Shown here piece after piece: positions 22,276 through 32,489 of a DNA stretch of 64,000 nucleotides. Each line of letters starts with the position of its first letter. Position 1 is the stretch's first letter. Source of the stretch: Margaritispora aquatica. Its lineage: Eukaryota > Ascomycota > Leotiomycetes > Helotiales > Discinellaceae. Under the pieces are notes generated by a model that was not told the origin of the DNA, ran no database searches, and saw only the letters and a list, made by a program, of their open reading frames with translations. Both the position numbers and the translations under genes were made by a program. The DNA is taken from the NCBI GenBank assembly GCA_007644065.1, contig VJWN01000009.1:1-64000 (forward strand). The letters run 5' to 3'.

Positions 22276-22823
22276 TGGATTGTGTTTTGAGATACGGCAT
22301 TTGTATATGCATTTGGTACGGCGTTAGGGGGTCGGTAACATAAGAGCTTCTATTAGAAGCTAAGAAAATTTGCGGAGAATGGCGCAAATGGGAGATTCCA
22401 GAGCAGTTGTTCTGAAAAAATGTTTATGTTCGTACCAGATGTCCAGATCATGCATGGGAATCTTCTGGAACTCTTATATTTTACCAAAGACATCGAAAAG
22501 GCATCGGAGGCCATGGTTGGGAGATCGCTCTTGTGAGCTCTATCTGGCATTTCCCACATGGCATATTGCACAATTCAAGAAATAATTTCGGAATATCGCA
22601 TCTTTTAACGTTGTGCACTTTTGATGAGCAAACCAAATATATTTTATCTCAGCCTTTCAACACATCGCTGCTTTTATACTTTGGAAACCCCTGTTATGAC
22701 CTGCATGTCCCCACTTTAAGCTATCAGCCTCGTCAAGCTCCAACCTTCAAAATATTTCCAACCTTCGACGCCACATGCAATTCACTTCTAAATAACCATT
22801 TCAATCCTGAACCCACCACAAAT
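22276..22823. promoter_or_regulatory. Intergenic/5' flank of MFAP1
   Basis: This 548-bp stretch separates ALB1 from MFAP1, both on the + strand. The MFAP1 frame is open upstream to 22533, but the residues before 22824 are not typical of the family, so I treat that part as leader or promoter sequence. Confidence 0.5.
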
Positions 22824-24296
22824 ATGCCGCCCAAACGCATGACCGCAAATCAGGTCTCCGGTCCACGCCACAGACCCGGAAAGCCCATTGTCGAAGACAA
22901 CTCATCCTCAGAATCCGACGCGAGCGACAACGACGAAGAAGCTCCAACACGCATCTCAGCGCCCCCAAAAGTCACAACAGCAGGTGGCATAACCTCCAAC
23001 CTCAGCAAAGTCGACCTTAATGAGCGGCGCAAGATTGCAGCGGCAAAAGAAGCAGCTCGAATCGAAGGGGAGAAGGCGCTGAAAGCAAAAGAGGAAGAGG
23101 GGTTTGAGACTGAAGAGGAGAGTGAGGATGGCGAAGAGGAGGTTGGAAGTGAGGAGGAATTGTCGGAGGAAGAGAGTAGTGAGGACGAGGCACCGCGACG
23201 AGTCATGATGCGCCCAACATTCATCAAGAAAGACAAGCGAGTTGCGACAACCACCGAGAAGGCAGACACACGTACGGACGAAGAATTCTATGCTGCTGAA
23301 GAAGCGCGCAAGAGAGCCTTAGCGGACGCCATAGTTGAGGAACAAATACGGAAAGATCTCGCAGCAAAAGCAGCTGGAAAGAAGAACTGGGACGACGATG
23401 AGGAAGCCGACGAGGTTGATGATACTGATGATCTTGACCCTGAAGCCGAGTTCGCGGCGTGGAAATTAAGAGAATTGAAGCGCATCAAGCGAGACCGGGA
23501 AGCCATTGAAGAACGGGAGAAGGAGTTAGAAGAAGTGGAGCGAAGGAGGAACCTGACTGAGGAAGAGCGCAAAAAAGAGGACGACGCACATATAGCCGCC
23601 CAGAAGGAGGAGAGAGAGGGGAAGGGCAAAATGGGGTATATGCAAAAGTACTACCACAAAGGTGCATTTTACCAGGATGATGCTGAGGCGGCTGGGCTAG
23701 ATAGGCGTGATATCATGGGGAGTCGGTTCCAGGATAGTGTGGACGTTGAGCTACTTCCTCAGGCGCTACAGATGCGAGATATGACAAAAATTGGAAAGAA
23801 AGGAGCCACCAAGTATCGGGATCTGAAAAGTGAGGATACAGGCAAATGGGGACAATTTGATGATAGGAGGCCAGGGAAAGGGTTTGGACTTAGTGGTGGA
23901 TTTGGCGCTGATGAGAGGTTCATGTCTGATCGAGACAGGGAGAGAGCTGGCACAGGGCCGAGTGGTGCGAACAACATGCCTGTTGCGGAGAGAAAATCGA
24001 GAGGCAAAGGAGTGAGTGGAGCACCTGAGGGGCCGAGATCGCGTGGTGGTGGTGGTGGTGACAGAGACAGGGAGAGGGAGAGGGAGCGAGATGTTGATTC
24101 TTACAGACCCGAGAGGAGGGATAGGTCGAGGTCAAGATCAAGATCACCACGACGAGAGCGGTCGCCTAGACGCGATAGACATAGGTCACCTAGGAGGGAT
24201 CGCGACAGAGACGATAGAAATCGGAGGAAAAGAAGTACTTCAAGGGATAGAGATCGGTATGAGAGCGACAAGCGAAGGCGAGTTGACTCGAGATAG
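22824..24296 (+). CDS. MFAP1-family spliceosomal protein with RS-rich tail
   Basis: A single exon of 490 aa starting at MPPKRMTANQ. An acidic N-terminal half (many E/D/S runs) is followed by long charged helices and the conserved MFAP1 C-terminal block, including MGYMQKYYHKGAFYQDD and later KWGQFDDRRP. MFAP1 is a component of the spliceosomal B complex that binds Prp38 in animals and yeasts. Here the protein continues about 120 residues beyond the conserved block into Gly- and Arg-rich sequence and an RS/RD-repeat tail (RSRSRSRSPRRERSPRR). RS tails usually mediate interactions of splicing factors. The start at 22824 is preferred to 22533 because of the conserved sequence after it. Confidence 0.85.
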   Translation: MPPKRMTANQVSGPRHRPGKPIVEDNSSSESDASDNDEEAPTRISAPPKVTTAGGITSNLSKVDLNERRKIAAAKEAARIEGEKALKAKEEEGFETEEESEDGEEEVGSEEELSEEESSEDEAPRRVMMRPTFIKKDKRVATTTEKADTRTDEEFYAAEEARKRALADAIVEEQIRKDLAAKAAGKKNWDDDEEADEVDDTDDLDPEAEFAAWKLRELKRIKRDREAIEEREKELEEVERRRNLTEEERKKEDDAHIAAQKEEREGKGKMGYMQKYYHKGAFYQDDAEAAGLDRRDIMGSRFQDSVDVELLPQALQMRDMTKIGKKGATKYRDLKSEDTGKWGQFDDRRPGKGFGLSGGFGADERFMSDRDRERAGTGPSGANNMPVAERKSRGKGVSGAPEGPRSRGGGGGDRDRERERERDVDSYRPERRDRSRSRSRSPRRERSPRRDRHRSPRRDRDRDDRNRRKRSTSRDRDRYESDKRRRVDSR

Positions 24297-24399
24297 TAGT
24301 TGGTATCTGGACTTCAATCCTACTTGTATAACATTCAATCATTACCTTTACGACTCCATACCAGATACAGTATTCACCTTTCCCCTATCCACATTGTTT

Positions 24400-26579
24400 T
24401 CATATCCGCATGATGTCCACCCTAGCTCGCTCAAAAACCTTATGCGCCAAAACCCCAGATCCTACATCTTCGCCTTTTAATTCCTGGGGATAAATTGTCA
24501 TTTTTGTATATGTTCCTGCTCCTTTTCGCTTAGACAAATACCCCGGATTAACCACCAGCACACTTTCCACGACCTGTCTCAAATTAGCACACGCTTCAAT
24601 ATCCTTTTGGGCCAGTCTCCTCAATAAGAACTCTGCGTAACAGCTCAACCCAACTCAAAAAGAAAGAAAAGTGATCGAGAACATACCTTAGCAAAAGGCG
24701 GCAATGCACTAGGAACAACCAGCAAATCGGGCCTAACATTGATCATCTCTCCTAACTTCAAATAACTCGTATCCAACATCGCACCGGCTTGCACTCCACT
24801 TGTAGTACCAGTCCTCGGCAGCGCCTCCCTCTCATTCGGCGGAAACAATGGGAAATAATGCCTCTGCTCGATCATGTACTTTGGCAACCTCGCGAGCACT
24901 GCCTTATCCTCCGGCCTGCCTCCAATACACTCCGCAATTCTCAGCTCGGTCAGGACATCCTGGCTCGAGATACCGACTGCAACTTCATTTAGCGCAAAAG
25001 TCATGGGATTTCCGACTATCTTGACTGATTTAGGGAGGCCGAGGTCTTTGCGCGGGAAGGGCTCTTGTGGCCAGGAAACGTGTTTCGAGATGGCGTCTTT
25101 GACGGAGGGGATGAGTAGGATGGTGATGTGTGGGTTGGAGGCTACGAGGGTAATGAAGGCAGGAGAGATGAGGTATTTGAACACTGTGCTCATGGTTGCT
25201 AAGTCTGGCTCGGCCATCGCTTCGTCAGGGAGGTCGAAATCGCCCGATGCGATGAGTGGATGGTCAATGTCCAGGAATGGTCCGGTGAGAATCAGTGCAT
25301 CTGCATACGTGTCTGCTGCTTGAGAGCACAACGCATGGAGAGGCTCGAAATCGAGGTTGTCATCTGCAGTGTAAGGACCAGATGCGAAAATTATGCTTAA
25401 TGGGGCGGGTGGAGTGTCAGAATCCATTGCGTCTGGGCCACCACGCAGGCGCTGAGTGTGTGTCTGAAGGGCAGTGAAAGGAGAGGCGGCGCTAGGAAGG
25501 AGAGCTGGTGAGAGGACTTCGCTGACCGCGAAATCTTCGCCTGCTGCATTGATACCTTTTAATGCGACAATCTGGCCGGGGAAGAACTGGAAACCAGAAA
25601 GTTTGTCGACCTTCAGGGGAATTCGAAGGCCGGCGCCCATTCGTCGCGAGGTTTCAAGAACTAGGGACGAGGCGTTGAGTTTTCCGGTTAGGGAGTCAGA
25701 TGCTATGCGGCCTATTGCTACGATTTCGTTTGTGCTTTGGCTAGCTGCACTGCCAAAATCCGAGTCCTCTAATTTGTGGTGTGCTTGTATGAGAGCCATG
25801 TATTCATCTATCCGATCATCCAGGATCTCTGATGCTTCTGAAGATTTCATAGCCATAGGTTTGTAGGAGAGTTTCTTTTGATCTGAGAATGCTGTGAGTT
25901 TGATTCTGGTTTCCGAGTATGGTGCTATTGGTGGTTCCGCCGCAGCAAGATGGTCGTTGAGTACTTCTACTACTTGCCCTGCATTTTGCCTATCGTTGAA
26001 TGATGCCCTTTCAAGTTTAGCTAGCTATCTGTAAAATGGTATTAGATACGCACGGAGCTGCATTTTGCTCTCCTGGTTTATACGGCGTCTTAAACTCTGG
26101 TGGACTGCTTGCGGGTTCTAACTTGAGTCTTGATATGGAGGGAGTTTCAAATTTCCGCTTCACCTTCGAAGATCCAACTTTTGGTGTATTAGGCACAAGA
26201 CCATCAAACCTGTAATCTATTAACATAATTTAACATCAAATTATGACGATCCTCACATTCCAAACATATCCCCACCACCTCCCGCACTTCTTGGTGTAGC
26301 TCCTCCCCTCTTACTAGACTGCAAATGCGTCTTCCTACTCTCCCTCTCCAAGCCATCCTGCACATCCTTCTTCAAAGCCCTCGCAGTCTCGATGTTCAAT
26401 TTCATGTCATCCGAACCCATCTTCATGCTGTAAGACTCCCATTTGTACCATAGCTCCTGGATATCGATCGTGTGCAGTTGCATGATTGATTTTAGCTCTG
26501 CCAGGACGTCTGCTTCGAGGTCGGCTCCTGCTGCTGAAGAGAAGCGCTCTTGGAGCTCTTCGTTTGTTGAGTCTGTCAT
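24400..26579 (-). CDS. POL12: DNA polymerase alpha-primase subunit B
   Basis: Four exons (26257-26579, 26054-26209, 24687-26007, 24400-24573) give 657 aa. The N-terminal helical domain (MTDSTNEELQERF) is followed by a linker with TPYKPGEQNAAP and NAGQVVEVLNDHL, both typical of Pol12. An OB-fold region (IVAIGRIASDS, FPGQIVALKG) leads into the inactive calcineurin-like domain (SIIFASGPYTADDN, LILTGPFLDIDHP, ILLIPSVKDAISKHV). The last exon supplies VLVVNPGYLSKRKGAGTY. It is the regulatory subunit of the primosome that starts DNA replication in the nucleus. Introns are 46, 47 and 113 bp. The gene is convergent with MFAP1, only 103 bp apart. Confidence 0.95.
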
Positions 26580-27105
26580 TGTGTGGATTGCGCGCAATAT
26601 TATTAAAAATTGTAGATAGTAACAAGAGTTTTGTAGAGAATTGGAAGACGCGCCGCCGTCGCGTAAAGAGGTTGAATTTCGTGTTTTTGCACAGCCACAT
26701 CTTTTGGGCAGCCACACCCCATTGCCCCTCCTTTTAGCTCGCTTAATCGAACCTGTGATCTTCATTCATATCTCCCAAACAGTCGGTTTCAAGCGCCAAG
26801 TACTAAATGCCACAGTTGTAACAACAGGTGACTGCATTGATACGGCTGCTGCTGCGTACAGAGAGCATAAAGTGGGAGATTTCGAGCTATCTTCTCGTTC
26901 AAATAAACTGCGCTCCCTTAGTGCTTAGTGTTGAGGATGATAGTTGAGGAGATGGATAGATGGGTAATTGATGCAAGCCTTTGACTACTTTATTGGAGGT
27001 ATTTGACTAGTGTATAATAGTGACCTGGTAACTATATAGTTTTTGAATAGATGAAGAATATAGATCAAACACAACAGCCAAATCTTGCCAGTAAAAATTA
27101 ATGTA
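26580..27105. other. POL12 upstream region up to the hAT insertion
   Basis: 526 bp with the POL12 promoter. A + frame at 26641-26928 has no recognised domain. The transposon target duplication starts at 27106. Confidence 0.5.
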
Positions 27106-27113
27106 TTTTCAAT
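27106..27113. repeat. 8-bp target site duplication, left (TTTTCAAT)
   Basis: TTTTCAAT directly precedes the element and is repeated exactly after its other end at 29985-29992. An 8-bp duplication is characteristic of hAT transposition. Confidence 0.9.
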
Positions 27114-29984
27114 CAGTGTTCGAAATAGGTCGACCCGGGTCGACCTAGAGGGGTAGTCGGGTAGGTACCCGACCTAGATAATATTTATAGGATAGATATC
27201 TAAGATTTCGAAGAGTATCCGGATTTATTTAGATCGACCTAGGTATTTATAAAATAATATAAATATATTCTATTAACTAATAAAAAGCTATAAATAAATA
27301 TAATCTACCTTACTTTTCGAACTTAGATCTATCTAGAATTTATAAGAATATACTATTATTTAAATTTTTACTATCTATAAATACCTTTACTAGTATTACG
27401 AATTAAGCTAGTTTTATTTATTATTATATTATTTTAATAGATTTTTTTATCTTTTTAAGCTTTTATATAAATACTTATAATTATTATCTTATTATCTTTA
27501 TTAATTTTAAGATTAGTATTATCTTTAAAACGGAATTACTCTAGTACTTTTAATAACAATTATTAACTTTCTTTTTTATATTAATATAAAGTTTTTTTAT
27601 TAAAAAAAATAACGTTATATATATTTATAGATATATCTTTTTTATATCGATAAAAAGTAATTAATAAGCCTAAAAAAAACGACTAGATAATAATATACTA
27701 TACTTAGCTAGATTATAGAATATAGTTAAAATAAATTAAAAGATAGTTATTAAAAACGAATAACTATAAAAAGTACTATAATAAAAAATATCTTAAAATA
27801 CTTATTATATTAGTATAAGCTATTACTTTAGTAATAGCTAATACTATAGTAAAGATATTATTCTTTAAAAAGCCTTTATTAAAGTAAATAAAAAAAAAAG
27901 CGTTTAGATATATTCTACTTAAGTTTATTATTAAAAATAATCTCTTTTTTTTATTTATAAAGTAACTAGAGACTAAAGCTCTATTTAGCTTTTTATAGCT
28001 AGTATACTTTAAGATTTTAAGTTATTTATTTAAAAAGAATCTTATTATTTATTTTAAAGTTAACTTTAATTTAATCTTTTTAACTTTCTAATAATATATT
28101 AATATAAAAAAAAGAATTATATTAATAATAAATATATAGATAAAAAATAATAAGTTTAATTATATCGTAGTTATAATATATTATAAAACGATAAATAAAA
28201 TCTTTAAATCTTTAATATTTAATATTATTAAACTAGTTAAATCTTTATATACTAGTATATATCTCTATAAAAAGCTTATTAAGGTTATAGACCGGTTTAA
28301 AATTATATACTTAATTATCTTTATTATACATAATAATACTAGTCTAAATAATACTATACTAAAGGAGTTTAAGGATAAGATTATATATAGATATATAGAT
28401 CTCGAGACTTATAATTAAATATACTAATTCTTTAAATTTAATAGACTAAAAGAAAACGTCTATTATATAACGTATATCTATAATATCGTAGTATAATTAA
28501 CTTTTAAAGTAATTAAATTAAACCTTAATAAGTATTATTATTATTATTTTTATTAAGTAAACCGTATAGTTACTATAAATAATAAAAAAAGATCTTTATT
28601 CTTTAAATATTATTCTTTAAATATACTATTTTATATATATAAAATACTAAAAGTAAATCTAAAAGTATAGTATAAACTTCTAGAAATTAAATTTTAAGAA
28701 CTATAATATAATATATCTATACATTANAATTCTATAGATACTATATTAACGGTATTTTTTTTAATAATACTAGTAATTAAAGTTATTCTTATAACGTAAA
28801 ATTAAAATATATTAGTACGTTAAAATTTAATACTTATTAATAAAGATTAGAATACTTTATAAAAGATAGTAATATTTTTTAATATATTTTATAAGCCTAT
28901 AACTACTTCGTAGGCTAATTACTACCTTATACTTTATAATATAGTCTTAGACTACTTATATATTATTTAATAATTTAATATTTAAATTATTTAGAATAAA
29001 TAAATTATACTTAAAATAGTTATTTAGACTACTAAAAGTATAATATAAAAGTACTATTAGAAGTTAATACGTATATAGTATTCCTTTATTATAATAATAT
29101 ACGATCCTTATTATAAGCTAGCTCTTTTTAAGTATCTTTATAATACTAAAAGAGATACTTAAGTACTTAACTTTAAATTAGCTAAAGTATATATATAATA
29201 TATTTTTAATAATTATATATAACGAAAAGTAACTATTTATAAATTCTATCGTTAAAAAGCTAAGAATACTACTATTAACGCTAACGAATTAATAGATAAA
29301 AAAGCTATAATTAACTAACTATAAAGTAAAGAAAAGTAAAGAATTAACCTTTAGTATAGTTTTACTAACTTTATAACTAATTATTAAACTAACGTTATTC
29401 TAACTATAGATATAATAGAGTTTAATTAATAGCTTTTTATAGCTATACTTTATATAGATATAACTATTAAGGAATAACAAGCTTTTATAACGAGTTAATA
29501 ATATAAGTTTTTTATAATATATAAAATAATACGTAACTACCTTATTATTCTTACTATATTTATACCTTTAAAAAAAGTATTTAGTTAAATTAATAATCTA
29601 ATCTTTATAAAATAAAATCGTATTTTAAATAAGATAATTTATTATATTTTATACTTAAAAAGTTAAAAAGTTTATATTACTAAAAAAAAAGAGGATTAGT
29701 ATAAGCTTAATAAAAATAACGTTTAGATTTTTAAGAATTAGGATTAATAATAGATTTTTATATCTAGACTTTATATTATTTAGTATTTTTCTTATTTTAA
29801 CTAATTAGAATTTAGTATTTTCCTCGTTTTCTTACTAATAATATATATATTAAAAAGCTAGATTTACTTAGATTTCGGAATTTTTAAACTAATAATATCT
29901 AACCTATAAAAAAATCGCTAGATAGATATCTAGCTTAAAAACTAGCGGGTTAAGTAGGTTGACCTAAGCGAATTTCGAACACTG
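27114..29984. mobile_element. hAT-type DNA transposon relic, heavily AT-mutated
   Basis: The 2871-bp element is bounded by perfect 13-bp terminal inverted repeats CAGTGTTCGAAAT (27114-27126 and 29972-29984) and flanked by the 8-bp duplication. Beyond the perfect part the ends share AGGTCRACC-like words, with GTCGACCCGGGTCGACC near the left end. The interior is extremely AT-rich with TA everywhere and no long reading frame in any direction, as expected from RIP. Size fits an autonomous hAT element that has lost its transposase. One unresolved base (N) is at about 28727. Coding direction cannot be decided. Confidence 0.9.
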
Positions 29985-29992
29985 TTTTCAAT
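29985..29992. repeat. 8-bp target site duplication, right (TTTTCAAT)
   Basis: Exact copy of the 8 bases at 27106-27113, showing that the 2871-bp unit between them inserted as one piece. Confidence 0.9.
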
Positions 29993-30784
29993 TATCAAGA
30001 GTCGAGAGTTACTAAAGATTTCAATATCAAGACAAGTGGACACTTCCAAATCAGAGTCAAGCAAACAGCGTCATGATTCTCCAATATCGCAAACAACTCT
30101 CTTGTCAGTTCACAGCTCTCGTCTTCCCTCATATCTCATCGCTAAAATGAACTTGATCTGAAGTTCATGAGGCCCGCTACAACAGTTTACATTGAAGTGA
30201 AAAGAGAATATACTCTTATGCAATAGGATTTATTGATTGCTACAAGTACGTTTTAGAGCTCCGCAGAGTGAAGAGCTCAGCTGCAACCAAACAATAATAG
30301 TAAAACTCTACAACTTTTGAATATAATCTCGTAAACACCCGACAAAAACAAAGCTCAAACCACCAACTTTTATTGTTTTCCCTTCCACCTTCCAGATTCC
30401 CAATTTTCGACGAAAACAATATTTTGCTGCGCCCACGCTCGTAAAAATACTCGCTTTTCTCGTTTCCTCTTAACTTTTGGGTTGCCTAATTCCAACTCCT
30501 ACATAACCTTGTGCTATCCTTATCATAATCACATTCTCTTTTGTCCATTTCTTTCTCAACCTCCAGATTCCCCATTGTTGTCCTAGACTCCATGCTCATA
30601 AATGTACTCGATTGTCTCGCTTTCCCTCAACTTCCGGAATTCCAACTCTTGACTCGAAAGTAACTTATCTGCTGCGGTCCATGCTGATAGGTATGGTCGC
30701 TTTTCACGCTCCTTTCTACTCCATTACTCATCGCGATGCAAATCGTCACGGCAGCCTTCTTGTCTCCTCGGTACCATGGCAAGT
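29993..30784. repeat. Intergenic region with diverged tandem repeats
   Basis: Between about 30390 and 30720 related words recur: CCTCCAGATTCCC(C)A, GCTCGTAAAAATACTCG versus GCTCATAAATGTACTCG, and CTTCCGGAATTCCAACTC versus TTGCCTAATTCCAACTC. This suggests two or three diverged tandem units of about 100-170 bp. No coding potential is recognised. Confidence 0.45.
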
Positions 30785-31505
30785 TCACTGCAGTACTTCC
30801 GTCTTGCTCTCCGAATCAATTTCCATATCCCGATCACGCAATCCCACACCAGAATCTCTCTTAGGGTTTCCTGGCTTCCTCTTCATCGCTAGTTCTATTA
30901 TCAACATATTAGTCCTTTCCATTGTAGAACAGTTGCAAACTCACGGGAAAACACAAGTAGAAAGGTGACAAAACATAACACTCACCATCGCTATGACATG
31001 TGCAATTCCGCGCTCTGCCCTCTTCTCCGTTTTGATCATAAATCGTTCCACACCGAACACAACTTCTCCAGCCCTCCTTAAGCTTAAGGCCATGTTTAAG
31101 CTCCAGCTGCCATGCTATACTCACATCAGCGTCGGCAGCAGCAACAGCAGATCTAAGTCCCTCATCACCACTCTCATCCGAGAACACGATGACGAAATCA
31201 TCGCGGTTTCGACCACGGCCTTCAAAGCACTCCTTGATTTCACGTTCCCTCTTACTGTTATCAGGCAGCGTGAAGGCGACTCTTCTTTCAGAACGTGGCT
31301 GTCTTCGAAGGTTGTCTTGTTTCAAAGCCTACATCGCGACCCTATTGCGCTTGGAATTGGGTCTCTCTTCAGACTCATCGTCGGCATCATTATCAGCGTC
31401 CAACCTCCTTCTCTTCGAGCTTGGTAGTGGAGGAGGAAGCGAAGCATGGCTCAAAATAACGTCTTTCTGCTCTTTGACTACGCATTCCGCTATTTGCTTC
31501 GACAT
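30785..31505 (-). pseudogene. Small Cys-motif protein gene with a single in-frame TAG
   Basis: Exons 30986-31505 and 30785-30894 (91-bp intron, GTGAGT donor, ACTAAT branch, AATAG acceptor) form a 210-codon frame interrupted only by TAG at 31329-31331 (codon 59). Before it lies a lysine/arginine and acidic segment (SSKRRRLDADNDADDE), a possible nuclear signal. After it come RRQPRSERRVAF, DDFVIVFSDESGDEG, and SCVRCGTIYD...RNCTCHSDGE, a CxxC...CxCH arrangement that could bind zinc. TAG replacing CAG would read VAM-Q-ALKQDN. The frame staying open for 115 codons plus a good intron argues for a recent loss, a sequence error, or readthrough. The family is not recognised. Confidence 0.6.
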
Positions 31506-32489
31506 TGATCTGCTTCTACAGCGGTGATCTTCTCAAAGCTGGACGAGTTGGTCGCAATATTACTCTCGATTCAGAACCTATGTGCGCATCTGCCAACCCC
31601 CTTGTGAACATGCTTGACTGCTGAGATATGCGATGATCATATGAAACGACAGTGAGCGATGTTGGAAATAAATCGAGATCGAAGTCCGGATGCACCGATA
31701 CCCCTCACAGTCTTTACGACCTCATCCGTAGTTGTTTCTATCCGACGCGATGCGAAGCTAGAGGGCGTACCTAGGTAGTGTTCGGAACGTTTCATGACAT
31801 GTGATCACGTTACCGATGGATGAATCCTCCTCAAATGGGATATGACACTTGTAATAATCTGCTGCCAAAGTTGCTTGTAAGACATGACAGGAGTTTAGAA
31901 CCTCATTGTGCATCTCTGTGGGCCCTTGCACAGTAGCCCTGAATTGCCAACTGTATGAAATTCCGATCACTTGATCTCAAAACATGTGAGAATACTCATC
32001 CATCCGATTCTCGAACGATAAAAAGAGTGCATGTCATACCCGACAGGACTAATGGAGAGCAGGAGGACATGAAACATAATTGCTTTGCGTACTCATTCCA
32101 TTTCTTTCCTATAATCCCAGCACTCATATCACCGTCACTTGCGTGTTGTGTGGCCCAGCTACACTGACTATCACCATTGCTACCACTTTACTTCCTTCCC
32201 CTTTATCACAGATAAACACTATACAAAACAAATTTTTGATCGACGAGATCTGGTATCCTTTCTTCCTTTCATCGCTCCTTCCTCTCTCCTCCTTCTCTCT
32301 CAATGGCAAGAAACAGAACAGAACCCCCATTCCTCTTCTTATCCAAACCATAATCAAACAGACATCCTCTAAGTGAAAATCATTAGAGAAGGATTATATT
32401 AACATGAAATGGTGTATGTATCGTATTAGCACCAGCACCATATGTATTGGTGACTTGTGATGTGAGCAGCCATTCGTCGGTCAGTCATT
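31506..32489. other. Intergenic, about 1 kb
   Basis: No domain-bearing frame is seen. The part from about 32200 to 32330 is pyrimidine-rich on the + strand. It holds the promoter of the small Cys-motif gene and the 3' flank of the ADF-H gene. Confidence 0.5.

Noticed and set aside
22533..22823. Extended N-terminus of MFAP1 (97 extra codons)
   Set aside because: Open by chance upstream of MPPKRMTANQ. The residues are hydrophobic and atypical, and the conserved protein starts at 22824.
28260..28420. Possible transposase coding relic inside the hAT element
   Set aside because: Too AT-saturated to read any protein motif with confidence.
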